Shown here: one piece after another, positions 41,518 to 50,000 of the stretch | How the letters are laid out: each line of letters begins with the position of its first letter | How positions within the stretch are numbered: position 1 is the stretch's first letter | Assembly (NCBI GenBank): GCA_965119715.1 | Contig: OZ221969.1 | Location: 620,001-684,000, forward strand | Source of the DNA: JASBYZ01 sp029983705 | Lineage (GTDB): Bacteria > Actinomycetota > Coriobacteriia > Coriobacteriales > JAEZZM01 | Reading direction: 5' to 3' | Length of the DNA stretch: 64,000 bases | Position numbers and translations under genes: made by a program | The notes under the pieces: model-generated | What the model was told of the DNA's origin: nothing | Seen by the model: only the letters and a program-made list of their open reading frames with translations | The model's database searches: none

Positions 41518-41945
41518 TGCGCAAAGATATTCACCCAGAATATCAAGAGTGCACCGTGCGTTGTTCATGTGGTAATACCTTTACCACTCGCTCAACTAAA
41601 AGTGAGTTAAGAGTTGAACTTTGTAACGAGTGCCACCCATTCTACACTGGTCAACAAAAGTTTGTTGATACTGGTGGACGTGTTCAACGCTTCTCAGATA
41701 AGTTTGGCGGAGCTGCACAAGCTGCTCTTGAGAAAGAAAAAGAAGCAAAGGCTAAGCGTCAAGAAGAGCTCAAGGCCCAAGAAGAGGCTAAAAAGTCTGA
41801 GCGCGAGAAGAAGGCTCAAGAAAAAGCTGCTCGTGCTAAAAAGTATGAAGAAGAAGCAGCTAAGAATCCTGTTAAGGAAGAAGAAGTTGCAGAGGAGACT
41901 ACTGAGGTAGCTCCTGCTGAAGAAGCACCAGCTACCGAAGAGTAA
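41518..41945 (+). CDS. rpmE: ribosomal protein L31 with long acidic/basic tail
   Basis: The first ~68 residues are a zinc-binding L31: M-R-K-D-I-H-P-E-Y start, Cys16, Cys18, Cys36 and Cys39 as ligands, then C-H-P-F-Y-T-G-Q-Q-K (39-48). A further ~74 residues form a Lys/Glu/Ala-rich, probably helical or disordered extension that turns strongly acidic at the end (E-E-E-V-A-E-E-T-T-E). Usual L31 is about 65-90 residues. L31 sits at the ribosomal subunit interface. It has an AAAAAGGAG ribosome-binding site and is a single-gene unit before a terminator. Confidence 0.93.
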
Positions 41946-41977
41946 ACCTTTAGTCTTCACATCAAACACGATTGTTT

Positions 41978-42007
41978 TGGCGGTCACCTTGTGGCCGTCA
42001 TTTTTTT
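41978..42007 (+). terminator. terminator after rpmE
   Basis: A 10-bp stem (41978-41987 with 41991-42000, two G-U pairs), a tight loop and seven T residues, 32 bp after the L31 stop codon. Confidence 0.85.
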
Positions 42008-42122
42008 ATGCCTGGTCCTCATCGCCAAAATATGGAAAAATGAGAACAAAACTCAATATCAAGATTAGTCATCTTATTTATATTTAAACATCAAACAAAG
42101 TGGGAAGAACTATGTATGTCTA

Positions 42123-42158
42123 CTAATACAAAAAATATTAGGGGATTTTGTACTAATA
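42123..42158 (+). promoter_or_regulatory. repeated CTAATA elements upstream of katA
   Basis: An inverted repeat CTAATA-N7-TATTAG (42123-42141) and a third CTAATA copy (42153-42158) lie 25-60 bp before the catalase start. They may bind a regulator of the peroxide response. They do not match the usual PerR box. Confidence 0.3.
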
Positions 42159-42182
42159 GATACCAACTTAGAAGGGATGTTC

Positions 42183-43940
42183 ATGGACAAACAAGATGAC
42201 ATGAAAGACATGAAAAAAGAAGAGCTCTACCAGGAGAAATCATCGGTAAATGATCATGTAAAAAACCCTTACATGACTCGTAGAACAGGTGCTCCTGTAG
42301 TAAATGACACAGATCCAATTACCGCAGGTCCTCGCGGTCCAATTATGCTTCAAGATACTTGGTTACTTGAAAAGCTAGCACACTTTGATCGTGAGAATAT
42401 TCCTGAGCGTCGTATGCATGCTAAGGGCTGGGGAGCCTTTGGTAAGTTTGTATGCACCGAGGATATTACTGATCTAACCTATGCTGCTCCATTTAGTGAG
42501 GTTGGCAAAGAGACCGAGCTTTTTGCTCGTTTTTCAACTGTGGCTGGAGAGAGCGGAGCTGCTGATGCTGAGCGTGACATCAGAGGCTTTGCACTTAAGT
42601 TCTACACCGAAGATGGCAACTGGGATTTAGCTGGTAACAACACACCAGTATTTTTCTTAAGAAACCCACACCGCTTTACTGATTTAAACCGTGCAGTTAA
42701 GCGTGATCCTCACACCCACCTTCGTTCAGCAAACAATCAGTGGGATTTCTGGACTGGTATGCCAGAGGCTTTATTCCAGGTAACCATTACCATGTCTGAC
42801 CGCGGTATTCCTAACGGATTTAGACATATGCATGGTTTTTCATCACATGCTTACTCAATGATTAATAAAGAGGGCGTTCGTCACTGGGTTAAATATCACT
42901 TCCTCACCCAACAAGGAATTGAGTACTTAACAAACGAAGAGGCTAACAAGATTAACGCTACTGACCGTGAATCTTTTGGTCGAGACCTTCACGGTGCTAT
43001 TGAGCGCGGGGACTTCCCACGCTGGACTGCCTACATTCAGGTAATGACTGAAGAAGAGGCAGAAAAGATGGAAACCAACCCATTTGACCTCACCAAAGTT
43101 TGGCTCAAAAAAGACTTCCCACTCAAAAAGATTGGTTACTTTGAGTTAAACAAGAATCCAGATAACTACTTTGCACAGGTTGAGCAAGCTGCATTTGATC
43201 CAGCAAATATCATTCCTGGACTTGGTTTTTCACCAGACCGCGTACTCCAAGCTCGTCTCTTCTCATACGGAGACGCTCAGCGCTACAGACTTGGTGTAAA
43301 CCACAACCTCATTCCAGTTAACTATCCAAAGAACGCTAAGAACTTCCACAGCTACCATAAAGATGGTGCAATGCGCGTGGATGATAACAATGGTGCAGAG
43401 CTTATTTATTCACCAAACTCATATGGTGGATGGGTTGATCACCAACAACATGGTGAGCCAGACCTCAAACTTGACGGTGCAATGAACACCTATTCATATC
43501 GCGAAGACGATAATGATTACTACACCCAGCCAGGTATGTATTTTAGACTTATGACTGATGACCAAAAGCAGAGACTCTTTGATAACACTGCAGGAGATAT
43601 GGAAGGTGTAGAAGAGCACATTAAGCTCAGACACATCGCTCACTGCTACTTTGCAGATAAAGGCTATGGTAAGGGCGTTGCTGAGGCATTAGGCATCACC
43701 GATAAGGTTGATTGGGACATGCTTGATGAGAAGCTCGAAAAAGAAATCAAGGGAGCATATGGTGACTCTCATGAGCTTCAATATGACAAGGTGAAGTCGG
43801 GCGAGAAGGACCGTATCATGTCCAATGATCCTGATCAGGTAAGAAATACTGAAGATCCAAAGCAGGCTGAATCACAAGACGGTGAAGGCGAAGCTAAAGA
43901 CTTTGTTCCAACTGAAGAAGATCAGGTTGATACCTTATAG
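42183..43940 (+). CDS. katA: heme catalase KatA-type
   Basis: A monofunctional catalase of 585 residues from the ATG at 42183, which has AAGGG at the right distance. The distal His79 lies in R-R-M-H-A-K-G-W-G-A-F-G. The Trp replaces the common Ala/Ser of H-A-K-G-A-G, an odd change near the heme. The proximal heme-ligand segment R-L-F-S-Y-G-D-A-Q-R-Y-R-L-G (about 358-371) is intact. A charged C-terminal tail of about 50 residues follows the core. It removes hydrogen peroxide in the cytoplasm. Heme would come from the pathway encoded 10 kb upstream. Confidence 0.95.
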   Translation: MDKQDDMKDMKKEELYQEKSSVNDHVKNPYMTRRTGAPVVNDTDPITAGPRGPIMLQDTWLLEKLAHFDRENIPERRMHAKGWGAFGKFVCTEDITDLTYAAPFSEVGKETELFARFSTVAGESGAADAERDIRGFALKFYTEDGNWDLAGNNTPVFFLRNPHRFTDLNRAVKRDPHTHLRSANNQWDFWTGMPEALFQVTITMSDRGIPNGFRHMHGFSSHAYSMINKEGVRHWVKYHFLTQQGIEYLTNEEANKINATDRESFGRDLHGAIERGDFPRWTAYIQVMTEEEAEKMETNPFDLTKVWLKKDFPLKKIGYFELNKNPDNYFAQVEQAAFDPANIIPGLGFSPDRVLQARLFSYGDAQRYRLGVNHNLIPVNYPKNAKNFHSYHKDGAMRVDDNNGAELIYSPNSYGGWVDHQQHGEPDLKLDGAMNTYSYREDDNDYYTQPGMYFRLMTDDQKQRLFDNTAGDMEGVEEHIKLRHIAHCYFADKGYGKGVAEALGITDKVDWDMLDEKLEKEIKGAYGDSHELQYDKVKSGEKDRIMSNDPDQVRNTEDPKQAESQDGEGEAKDFVPTEEDQVDTL

Positions 43941-43969
43941 TATCGCGCGTATATAAACGCTTTTAATTT

Positions 43970-44006
43970 AGGCTCTCTGCCCTACAAAGGTAGAGAGCCT
44001 ATTTTT
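43970..44006 (+). terminator. terminator after katA
   Basis: A 12-bp stem with one G-U pair (43970-43981 with 43989-44000), a 7-nt loop and ATTTTT. Confidence 0.88.
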
Positions 44007-44117
44007 GTGTGTAGATTTAGCTAGTAGTATTTGAGCTTAATTTGAAGTCTCAACAATCTTAGAGATTCCTCAATAACTAGGGGTAGCATAAGAAATTAGA
44101 TGAATCGAAAGGTTGTT

Positions 44118-45314
44118 ATGGCTAAAAATAAAGACTTAATTGCCGAAGACGGTGAATTATTCCAAACGCACATTGGTGGTGCAGCTCTACTTGAAGGCAT
44201 CATGATGCGCGGTAAATATAACTGGGCGGTTGCAGTAAGAACTCCTGAAGGAGAAATTTACACTGAAGAACACCCGCTTCCACATGCAGATAAGCCTCAG
44301 GCGTGGAAAAAGTGGCCGCTTGTACGCGGCTCAATTGCGCTTTTTGAGTCTCTTGCGCTTTCAATGAAGGCAATGGAGATTTCTGCAGAGCACGCTTTTG
44401 ACTTTGAAGAGGACGAGCGCCAGCAGCAGCTCAAAAAAGCTCTTAAAAAAGCAAATCGTGAAGCCATGAAAAAGGGGGACACCTTTAACGAGGCAGCATT
44501 CACCAGACATTTTAATGAGGAGTATCAGGCTAAAAAAGCAAGCGAGCCTAAAAAAGAGGGCGGCAAGGGCCTTGCGGGCGCTGAGTTTGGGCTCTCTATG
44601 CTAATGGGCCTACTGCTTGGTATTGTTGGTTTTGTTGTCTTACCTGCATTTTTCACCAACTTAATCGTGGGTGATTATGCCGATAAAACCTTTACCTGGA
44701 ATATCGTTGACGGTATCTTACGTGCATTTATCTTTGTCTTTTATATTTGGCTTATTGGGCGTATGCCTGAGATTAAACGTATGTTTGGCTATCACGGCGC
44801 CGAACATAAAACGATTCACTGTTTTGAACATGGCCTTGAGCTCACACCAGAAAATGCTCAAAAGTTTTCAACTATGCACGTGAGATGTGGTACTGCCTTT
44901 TTAATTACCACCATCTTAATTTCAATCATCGTATTTACTGCAGTTCCAACACATATCCTACTTGAAGCGTGGGCTGTAACTAATCCAATCGCACGCTTTG
45001 TGATAGTTGTGCTCTCTCGTATTATCTTGCTTCCACTTGTAGCTGGAATTGCCTATGAGGTAACTGTTAAGTGGGCTGGCTCTCATCCAAATCACCCACT
45101 TGTAAAAGTGATTTTATGGCCAGGAATGCAAATGCAAAAGCTCACCACTAACACTCCTGATACTGGCATGCTCGAGTGTGCTATTGCAGCTACCAAGCTT
45201 ATTATTGCATGCGAAGAAGAAAAAGAGCGTGCGGGAGTAAAGCCGGTAAGCTTTGCTCAGATGCCTTGTGATGTTGCTGCAGGCCAGCAGGCCTTTAGCG
45301 ATGATCGCGCTTAA
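44118..45314 (+). CDS. DUF1385 (YqhQ-like) membrane protein
   Basis: A protein of about 398 residues of the DUF1385 family. The N-terminal signature G-G-A-A-L-L-E-G-I-M-M-R-G (about 18-30) and the central Y-H-G-A-E-H-K-T-I-H-C-F (about 223-234) are clear. M-H-V-R-C-G-T-A-F (about 253-261) is also typical. Four to five hydrophobic segments lie between about 155 and 335. Its function is unknown. It is widely conserved next to rpmE and prfA in Gram-positives, as here. The ATG at 44118 has GAAAGG upstream. The frame opens six codons earlier. Confidence 0.88.
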   Translation: MAKNKDLIAEDGELFQTHIGGAALLEGIMMRGKYNWAVAVRTPEGEIYTEEHPLPHADKPQAWKKWPLVRGSIALFESLALSMKAMEISAEHAFDFEEDERQQQLKKALKKANREAMKKGDTFNEAAFTRHFNEEYQAKKASEPKKEGGKGLAGAEFGLSMLMGLLLGIVGFVVLPAFFTNLIVGDYADKTFTWNIVDGILRAFIFVFYIWLIGRMPEIKRMFGYHGAEHKTIHCFEHGLELTPENAQKFSTMHVRCGTAFLITTILISIIVFTAVPTHILLEAWAVTNPIARFVIVVLSRIILLPLVAGIAYEVTVKWAGSHPNHPLVKVILWPGMQMQKLTTNTPDTGMLECAIAATKLIIACEEEKERAGVKPVSFAQMPCDVAAGQQAFSDDRA

Positions 45315-46246
45315 GCAAAAACTAAACTTAAAGCAAAAAATATTGCAACAAATACAGTAGTCAAGCTGGTGGGTTTCATCAGCTTGTCAAATTTTTTTGC
45401 AAGTCTAATATGCATCAGTTCATAGCATGTTAAGCCCCAAACGCCAAAGCAAAGCGCTAAGGGCACAATCCAGAAATTAATTGCCTGATACATAATGAGG
45501 TAGGCTAAAAAGCATACGGCAGAAACTACTAGAAGTGCGATGTGATAGTAGCGCATTTTTTCATCGCCAAGCATGTTTGCAACAGTACGCTTGCCTTTGT
45601 TTTTATCGTTACGCGCATCTCTCATATTATTTAAGTTGAGTACTGCAATTGTTGGAAGACCAAGTCCTACTGCAGGTAATATAAGGCTCGCGTCAAAGCT
45701 TTTGGTGTAGAGATACACCCCACCAATTACTGCTATCAAACCAAAAAAGATAAATGACATTAAGTCGCCCAGGCCAATATATCCATAAGGTTTTGGACCA
45801 ACCGTATACAGGATTGCAGCTCCCACACAGGCTAAGCCAAGCACTAAAAAGACCACATAGCCCAGGGAATGATTTGCTCCAAAGGAGGCGATCAAGAGCA
45901 AAATTACAAGTCCTAAGTTTATAAGCGAGCAGATAATGATTGCGCGTTTCATATCATGCTTAGAGATATCACCGCGCTGAAGGGCTCTAATGGGGCCCAC
46001 TCTACTTCCGTCATCAAGACCTGAGGCTAAATCCCCGTACTCATCGGCAAAATTAGAAAGAATTTGCATACCAAGTGCCATCAGCAGCATTAAGATAAAG
46101 ATGGTCCATGAAAAGGAATTAAAATAGTGGGCAATACCTGCAGCAATAATTACTCCTGCAGCGGCAAGTGGAAGCGTTCTTAAACGAAGCGCCTCTACCC
46201 AGGCAGCTATTTTTTTATTTGAAATTCCTAAGGTGCGTTTAGCCAT
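45311..46246 (-). CDS. menA: UbiA-family prenyltransferase, probably MenA
   Basis: A 311-residue integral membrane protein with about eight or nine hydrophobic segments. The first Asp-rich motif is N-F-A-D-E-Y-G-D-L-A-S-G-L-D-D (about 65-79) and the second is N-M-R-D-A-R-N-D-K-N-K-G-K-R-T (about 206-220). This pattern is that of 1,4-dihydroxy-2-naphthoate polyprenyltransferase in menaquinone synthesis. It fits an organism with menaquinone-linked respiration. It converges on the DUF1385 gene with a 4-bp overlap and is divergent from prfA. Confidence 0.88.
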   Translation of the reverse strand: MAKRTLGISNKKIAAWVEALRLRTLPLAAAGVIIAAGIAHYFNSFSWTIFILMLLMALGMQILSNFADEYGDLASGLDDGSRVGPIRALQRGDISKHDMKRAIIICSLINLGLVILLLIASFGANHSLGYVVFLVLGLACVGAAILYTVGPKPYGYIGLGDLMSFIFFGLIAVIGGVYLYTKSFDASLILPAVGLGLPTIAVLNLNNMRDARNDKNKGKRTVANMLGDEKMRYYHIALLVVSAVCFLAYLIMYQAINFWIVPLALCFGVWGLTCYELMHIRLAKKFDKLMKPTSLTTVFVAIFFALSLVFA

Positions 46247-46389
46247 AGAACTGATGCTCCTTAAAAGCTATTTGGTTTTCTTAAGACTGATGTAATTATA
46301 ACGGCTCTTTTAAACATCATCTCACAAAGTCGTGGTAACCTTATACAGTTAGTCGAAGAATTTATTTCACACTAAGGAATACTAAAAAC

Positions 46390-47457
46390 ATGCGTGATAA
46401 ATTAGAAAAACTTTTGCAGGCCTATTCAGAGCTTGAGAAAAAGCTGAGTGACCCCTCAATTATGTCTGATCAGCAAGAGTACATCAGGCTTTCAAAAGAG
46501 TTTGCAAATCAAAAAGATATAGTGGAAGCTTCTCGTAAGTATTTGCAGCTTCTTGACGATATTGATGCAGCTAAAGAGCTTTTGCAAGAAGAAGATGACG
46601 CCCAAGAAAAGAAGAATCTAAACGATTACATCTCTGGTCTTCAAGATGAGCTTCCTGCGCTTGAAGAAGATATTAAATATATGCTCATTCCGGGTGACCC
46701 TAACGATGAAAAAGATACAATCGTTGAAATTAGAGCTGCTGCGGGTGGAGATGAGGCAGCTATTTTTGCTGGTGACCTCTATAGAATGTATGAGCGATTT
46801 GCTGAGGCAAACAAGTGGAAGATTGAGGTTTTAGACACCTCAACATCTGAAGCGGGCGGTTTTAAAGAAATCTCATTTAAGGTTTTGGGCGATAAGGTCT
46901 ATTCAAAACTTAAGTATGAGTCTGGTGTTCACCGCGTTCAGCGCGTTCCAAAAACTGAGTCTCAAGGTAGAATTCATACCTCAACTGCTACGGTAGCTGT
47001 GCTTCCAGAAGCTGACGAGATTGAAGTTGATATCAAGCCAGATGAGATCAGAGTTGACGTATTTAGATCTGGTGGTCCGGGTGGACAGTCAGTTAACACC
47101 ACTGATTCTGCAGTTCGCATTACCCACTTACCATCAGGACTTGTTGTTCAGTCTCAAGATCAAAAGTCTCAGATCCAAAACCGCGAGGCTGCTATGCAGG
47201 TGCTTCGTGCTCGTTTATATGATAAGATGCTTGCAGACCAGCAGGCAGAGCTTGGTGCAGAGCGCCAAAGCCAAATTGGACACGGGGATAGATCAGAAAA
47301 GATTAGGACCTACAACGGCCCACAAGACCGTGTAACCGATCACCGAATTGGCTTTAACTCAACTTATAACGGGGTGCTTTTAGGAGATAACCTTCAAGAT
47401 GTAATTGATGCCCTTGCAGCGGCAGACAGAGCTGAACGTCTTGCTAACGCTGTTTAG
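46390..47457 (+). CDS. prfA: peptide chain release factor 1
   Basis: RF1 recognises UAA and UAG stop codons. The 355-residue protein has the peptidyl-hydrolysis motif S-G-G-P-G-G-Q-S-V-N (about 226-235) and A-A-G-G-D-E-A-A-I-F (about 117-126). A P-A/V-T-type recognition segment, R-I-H-T-S-T-A-T-V (about 197-205), is also seen. prmC, which methylates the GGQ glutamine, follows 16 bp later. Confidence 0.97.
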   Translation: MRDKLEKLLQAYSELEKKLSDPSIMSDQQEYIRLSKEFANQKDIVEASRKYLQLLDDIDAAKELLQEEDDAQEKKNLNDYISGLQDELPALEEDIKYMLIPGDPNDEKDTIVEIRAAAGGDEAAIFAGDLYRMYERFAEANKWKIEVLDTSTSEAGGFKEISFKVLGDKVYSKLKYESGVHRVQRVPKTESQGRIHTSTATVAVLPEADEIEVDIKPDEIRVDVFRSGGPGGQSVNTTDSAVRITHLPSGLVVQSQDQKSQIQNREAAMQVLRARLYDKMLADQQAELGAERQSQIGHGDRSEKIRTYNGPQDRVTDHRIGFNSTYNGVLLGDNLQDVIDALAAADRAERLANAV

Positions 47458-47473
47458 GTTTTGATGAAGGCTT

Positions 47474-48355
47474 ATGGCAGCAGAAGAAATATGGACAATT
47501 AAGGCAGCCCTCGATTTTTCGGTGGGCTTCCTTTCTAAATATGGAGATGAGCACCCACGGCTCTCTTCAGAGTGGCTTCTTGCAGATGCAACAGGACTTT
47601 CTCGTGTTGAGGTCTATACCAACTTTGATAAACCCTTAAGTTCTGAAGAAAAATCTCAACTGAGAGAAGGCTTAAAAAGAAGAGTTCAAGGTGAGCCCTT
47701 ACAATACGTAAGTGGTGAAACTGCCTTTAGGCACATTATTGTAAAGGCTGAGCCCGGTGTACTTATTCCTCGACCTGAGACAGAGATGCTTGTTGAGTAC
47801 GCCTTAGAAGAGCTTAAAGAGTACAGTAATGGTGCCCAGGAGCTTCTCGCCCTCGAAGTGGGTGTGGGAAGTGGGTGCATTAGCTGCTCGCTTGCTGATG
47901 AGCTTGATAATGTAAAGATTATCGCTACCGATATTTCGCCTGAGGCTATTGCACTTGCAAGCCGAAATAGAGATGCACTTTCATTTGAAGATCGCATTAG
48001 GCTTGTAGAAACTAACATGGCAGATAGCGTCCAAGCTGAGCTTGAAGGCGCTCTTGACCTCCTTATTTCAAATCCTCCCTACATTCCAAGTCAATATATG
48101 AAGGCGCTTCCAAAAGAGGTGTCTTTGTTTGAGCCTCATTTGGCTCTCGACGGAGGTCCGGATGGCTTAGATATTTTTAGGGAGCTTAAAGAACTTGGCT
48201 TAAAACTCTTAAAGCCTGGCGGAATTTTTGCGTGCGAGCTTCATGAAGAAAAGCTTGAGGCTGCAAAAGAGCTCATAGATTCTCAGTATAATGAGGTAAA
48301 GATATTAGAGGATTTAGTTGGGAGACCACGCTTTATTTTTGCGCGCCGTCCCTAA
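47474..48355 (+). CDS. prmC: release factor glutamine methyltransferase PrmC
   Basis: A 293-residue SAM-dependent methyltransferase that modifies the GGQ glutamine of release factors. P-R-P-E-T-E-M-L-V-E-Y (about 98-108), L-E-V-G-V-G-S-G-C-I (about 126-135) and the catalytic S-N-P-P-Y-I (about 197-202) are visible. In motif I the usual Asp/Gly of D-L-G-T-G-S-G is replaced by E-V-G-V-G-S-G, a mild variation. It is coupled to prfA. Confidence 0.95.
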   Translation: MAAEEIWTIKAALDFSVGFLSKYGDEHPRLSSEWLLADATGLSRVEVYTNFDKPLSSEEKSQLREGLKRRVQGEPLQYVSGETAFRHIIVKAEPGVLIPRPETEMLVEYALEELKEYSNGAQELLALEVGVGSGCISCSLADELDNVKIIATDISPEAIALASRNRDALSFEDRIRLVETNMADSVQAELEGALDLLISNPPYIPSQYMKALPKEVSLFEPHLALDGGPDGLDIFRELKELGLKLLKPGGIFACELHEEKLEAAKELIDSQYNEVKILEDLVGRPRFIFARRP

Positions 48356-48391
48356 CCTTGAATTTTTTAGCTAACAGAAAAGATTTAAGCG

Positions 48392-49042
48392 GTGTCAAAA
48401 ACTTACCTGTATTCAGAAGTACACACTGACGTTCTAGAACAGTTATGTGAGCGTCTTAAAAAAGGAGCTGTAGGAATTTATCCTACAGATACCGTGTATG
48501 GTATTGGTGCTTTGGCGGGCGATAAAAACCAAGGCAGCCTTAAAAAAATATTTGAGTATAAGAAGCGAGAGCTCAGTCAAACACTGCCGCTTCTCATCTC
48601 CTCTCATGAAGATCTTGAGCGCTATGCTCAAGACATCCCAGACAGCTGTAAAAAACTTGTTGAGAACTTTTGGCCTGGTGCCCTTACGGTGGTGCTTAAA
48701 GCTCACCCAAGTGTGCCTGACTACCTTGTGAAAGATGATGGGAGTATTGCGCTTAGGATACCAGATGAAAAGCTTATCTGTAGCTTGATAGATGAGCTTG
48801 GCGCTCCTCTTGCAACAACGAGTGCTAATATCCATAACATGCCTGCGCCTCACAGTTTTGACGAGCTTGATGAGCGTTTAGTAGAGCAGGTAGATTTTCT
48901 TATTGATGGGGGAGCATGCAAAAAAGATGATGCTTCTACCATAGTTTCATTTATGTCAGAGGTTCCTGAGATACTGAGACAGGGTTCTTTGGCACGCGTA
49001 CAAATTGAAGAATTGATCGGAGAGTGCCGTGACAGAGCATAA
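48392..49042 (+). CDS. L-threonylcarbamoyladenylate synthase (Sua5/YrdC/TsaC)
   Basis: A 216-residue enzyme that makes threonylcarbamoyl-AMP for the t6A modification of tRNA. I-Y-P-T-D-T-V-Y-G-I-G (about 28-38), K-R-E-L-S-Q-T-L-P-L-L-I (about 57-68) and the A-T-T-S-A-N-I (about 142-148) motif are diagnostic. The C-terminal Sua5 domain is absent, so it is the short form. It starts with GTG and overlaps the next gene by 14 nt. Confidence 0.93.
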   Translation: MSKTYLYSEVHTDVLEQLCERLKKGAVGIYPTDTVYGIGALAGDKNQGSLKKIFEYKKRELSQTLPLLISSHEDLERYAQDIPDSCKKLVENFWPGALTVVLKAHPSVPDYLVKDDGSIALRIPDEKLICSLIDELGAPLATTSANIHNMPAPHSFDELDERLVEQVDFLIDGGACKKDDASTIVSFMSEVPEILRQGSLARVQIEELIGECRDRA

Positions 49043-50000
49043 GCAAGACGGGCTTATTAGCGAGCCAGTAATCTCTAAAGAAAGTTTTAATCTTCTATCA
49101 AGTGATGGTAAGACGACTCTACATGGCTTTGTGTGGAGAGTTCCCTCAATTGATTATAAGGGTATCTTTCAGCTGGTACATGGCATGGTTGAGTTTATTG
49201 ACCGCTTTGACGAATTTGCTCGCTATCTCGCAAAGAGTGGCTATATTGTTATAGGGCATGACCAGCTTATGCACGGAGACTCGGTGCCAGTTGGAAAAGA
49301 ACGTGGCTTTCTAGAGTTAAATCATGGAGCACTTGATTTAGTAAATGATGTAGATAAGGTAAGAAACTTTGCGGTCGAGCACTTTGGTAAGCTTCCTTAT
49401 ATTATCTTAGGTCACTCCATGGGTTCTTTTGTAGTAAGAGTCTATCTTCAAAATTATGCATCAGGAATAGACGGTGCAGTAATTATGGGAACAGGCTGGC
49501 AAAGCCCACGCCTTATGGATGTAACTAAGGCCTTAAGCTTTAACTTAGTAAAAGCTCACGGTAAAGACTATCGCTCAAAGTTTTTAGACGCCTGTGTTTT
49601 AGGCTCATATGCAGCTAAATTTGCGGGCGAGGATTCAAGTGCGTGGCTTTCCCATAACCTTGAGAGCAGAAAAGCCTATAAGTCTGATCCGCGCACACAG
49701 TTTAGATTTTCTGCAGCAAGCTATCATGAGCTCTTTGTCTTAGTACAGCGCTCATGTCGTAAAAAACTTATTGCACAGATGCCAAAAGATCTCCCAATGT
49801 TTATTGTTTCTGGTTCAAAAGATAGTGTGGGAGATAGTGGCAAGGGCCCAGAAAAACTCTTTACCACCTTACGAGGCATGCAGTTTAGGGATGTTTCAAT
49901 CAAGTTATATGAGGGAGATAGGCACGAGCTTCTTCAAGAGCTTGATAGGTCAGAGGTATTTTTTGATATCTGCTCTTGGGCTGATGAACATGTCAAATAA
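49029..50000 (+). CDS. alpha/beta hydrolase, monoacylglycerol lipase/lysophospholipase type
   Basis: A 323-residue serine hydrolase. The nucleophile elbow G-H-S-M-G-S-F (about 132-138, Ser134) and the oxyanion-hole region L-V-H-G-M-V-E (about 48-54) are seen. V-S-G-S-K-D-S-V-G-D-S-G (acid region, about 260-271) and the D-R-H-E-L catalytic His (about 300-304) complete the triad. The pattern matches monoacylglycerol lipase-like enzymes of the Hydrolase_4 type. The gene overlaps glpK, which suggests that it releases glycerol from lipid for phosphorylation. The substrate is inferred. Confidence 0.82.
   Translation: MTEHKQDGLISEPVISKESFNLLSSDGKTTLHGFVWRVPSIDYKGIFQLVHGMVEFIDRFDEFARYLAKSGYIVIGHDQLMHGDSVPVGKERGFLELNHGALDLVNDVDKVRNFAVEHFGKLPYIILGHSMGSFVVRVYLQNYASGIDGAVIMGTGWQSPRLMDVTKALSFNLVKAHGKDYRSKFLDACVLGSYAAKFAGEDSSAWLSHNLESRKAYKSDPRTQFRFSAASYHELFVLVQRSCRKKLIAQMPKDLPMFIVSGSKDSVGDSGKGPEKLFTTLRGMQFRDVSIKLYEGDRHELLQELDRSEVFFDICSWADEHVK

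Noticed and set aside
41614..41910. Lys/Arg-rich open frame inside the L31 gene
   Set aside because: It is an alternative-frame shadow of the repetitive L31 tail, with no ribosome-binding site.
48443..48853. Open frame on the minus strand opposite the Sua5-type gene
   Set aside because: It lies entirely within a well-supported gene, has no recognisable motif and lacks a ribosome-binding site.
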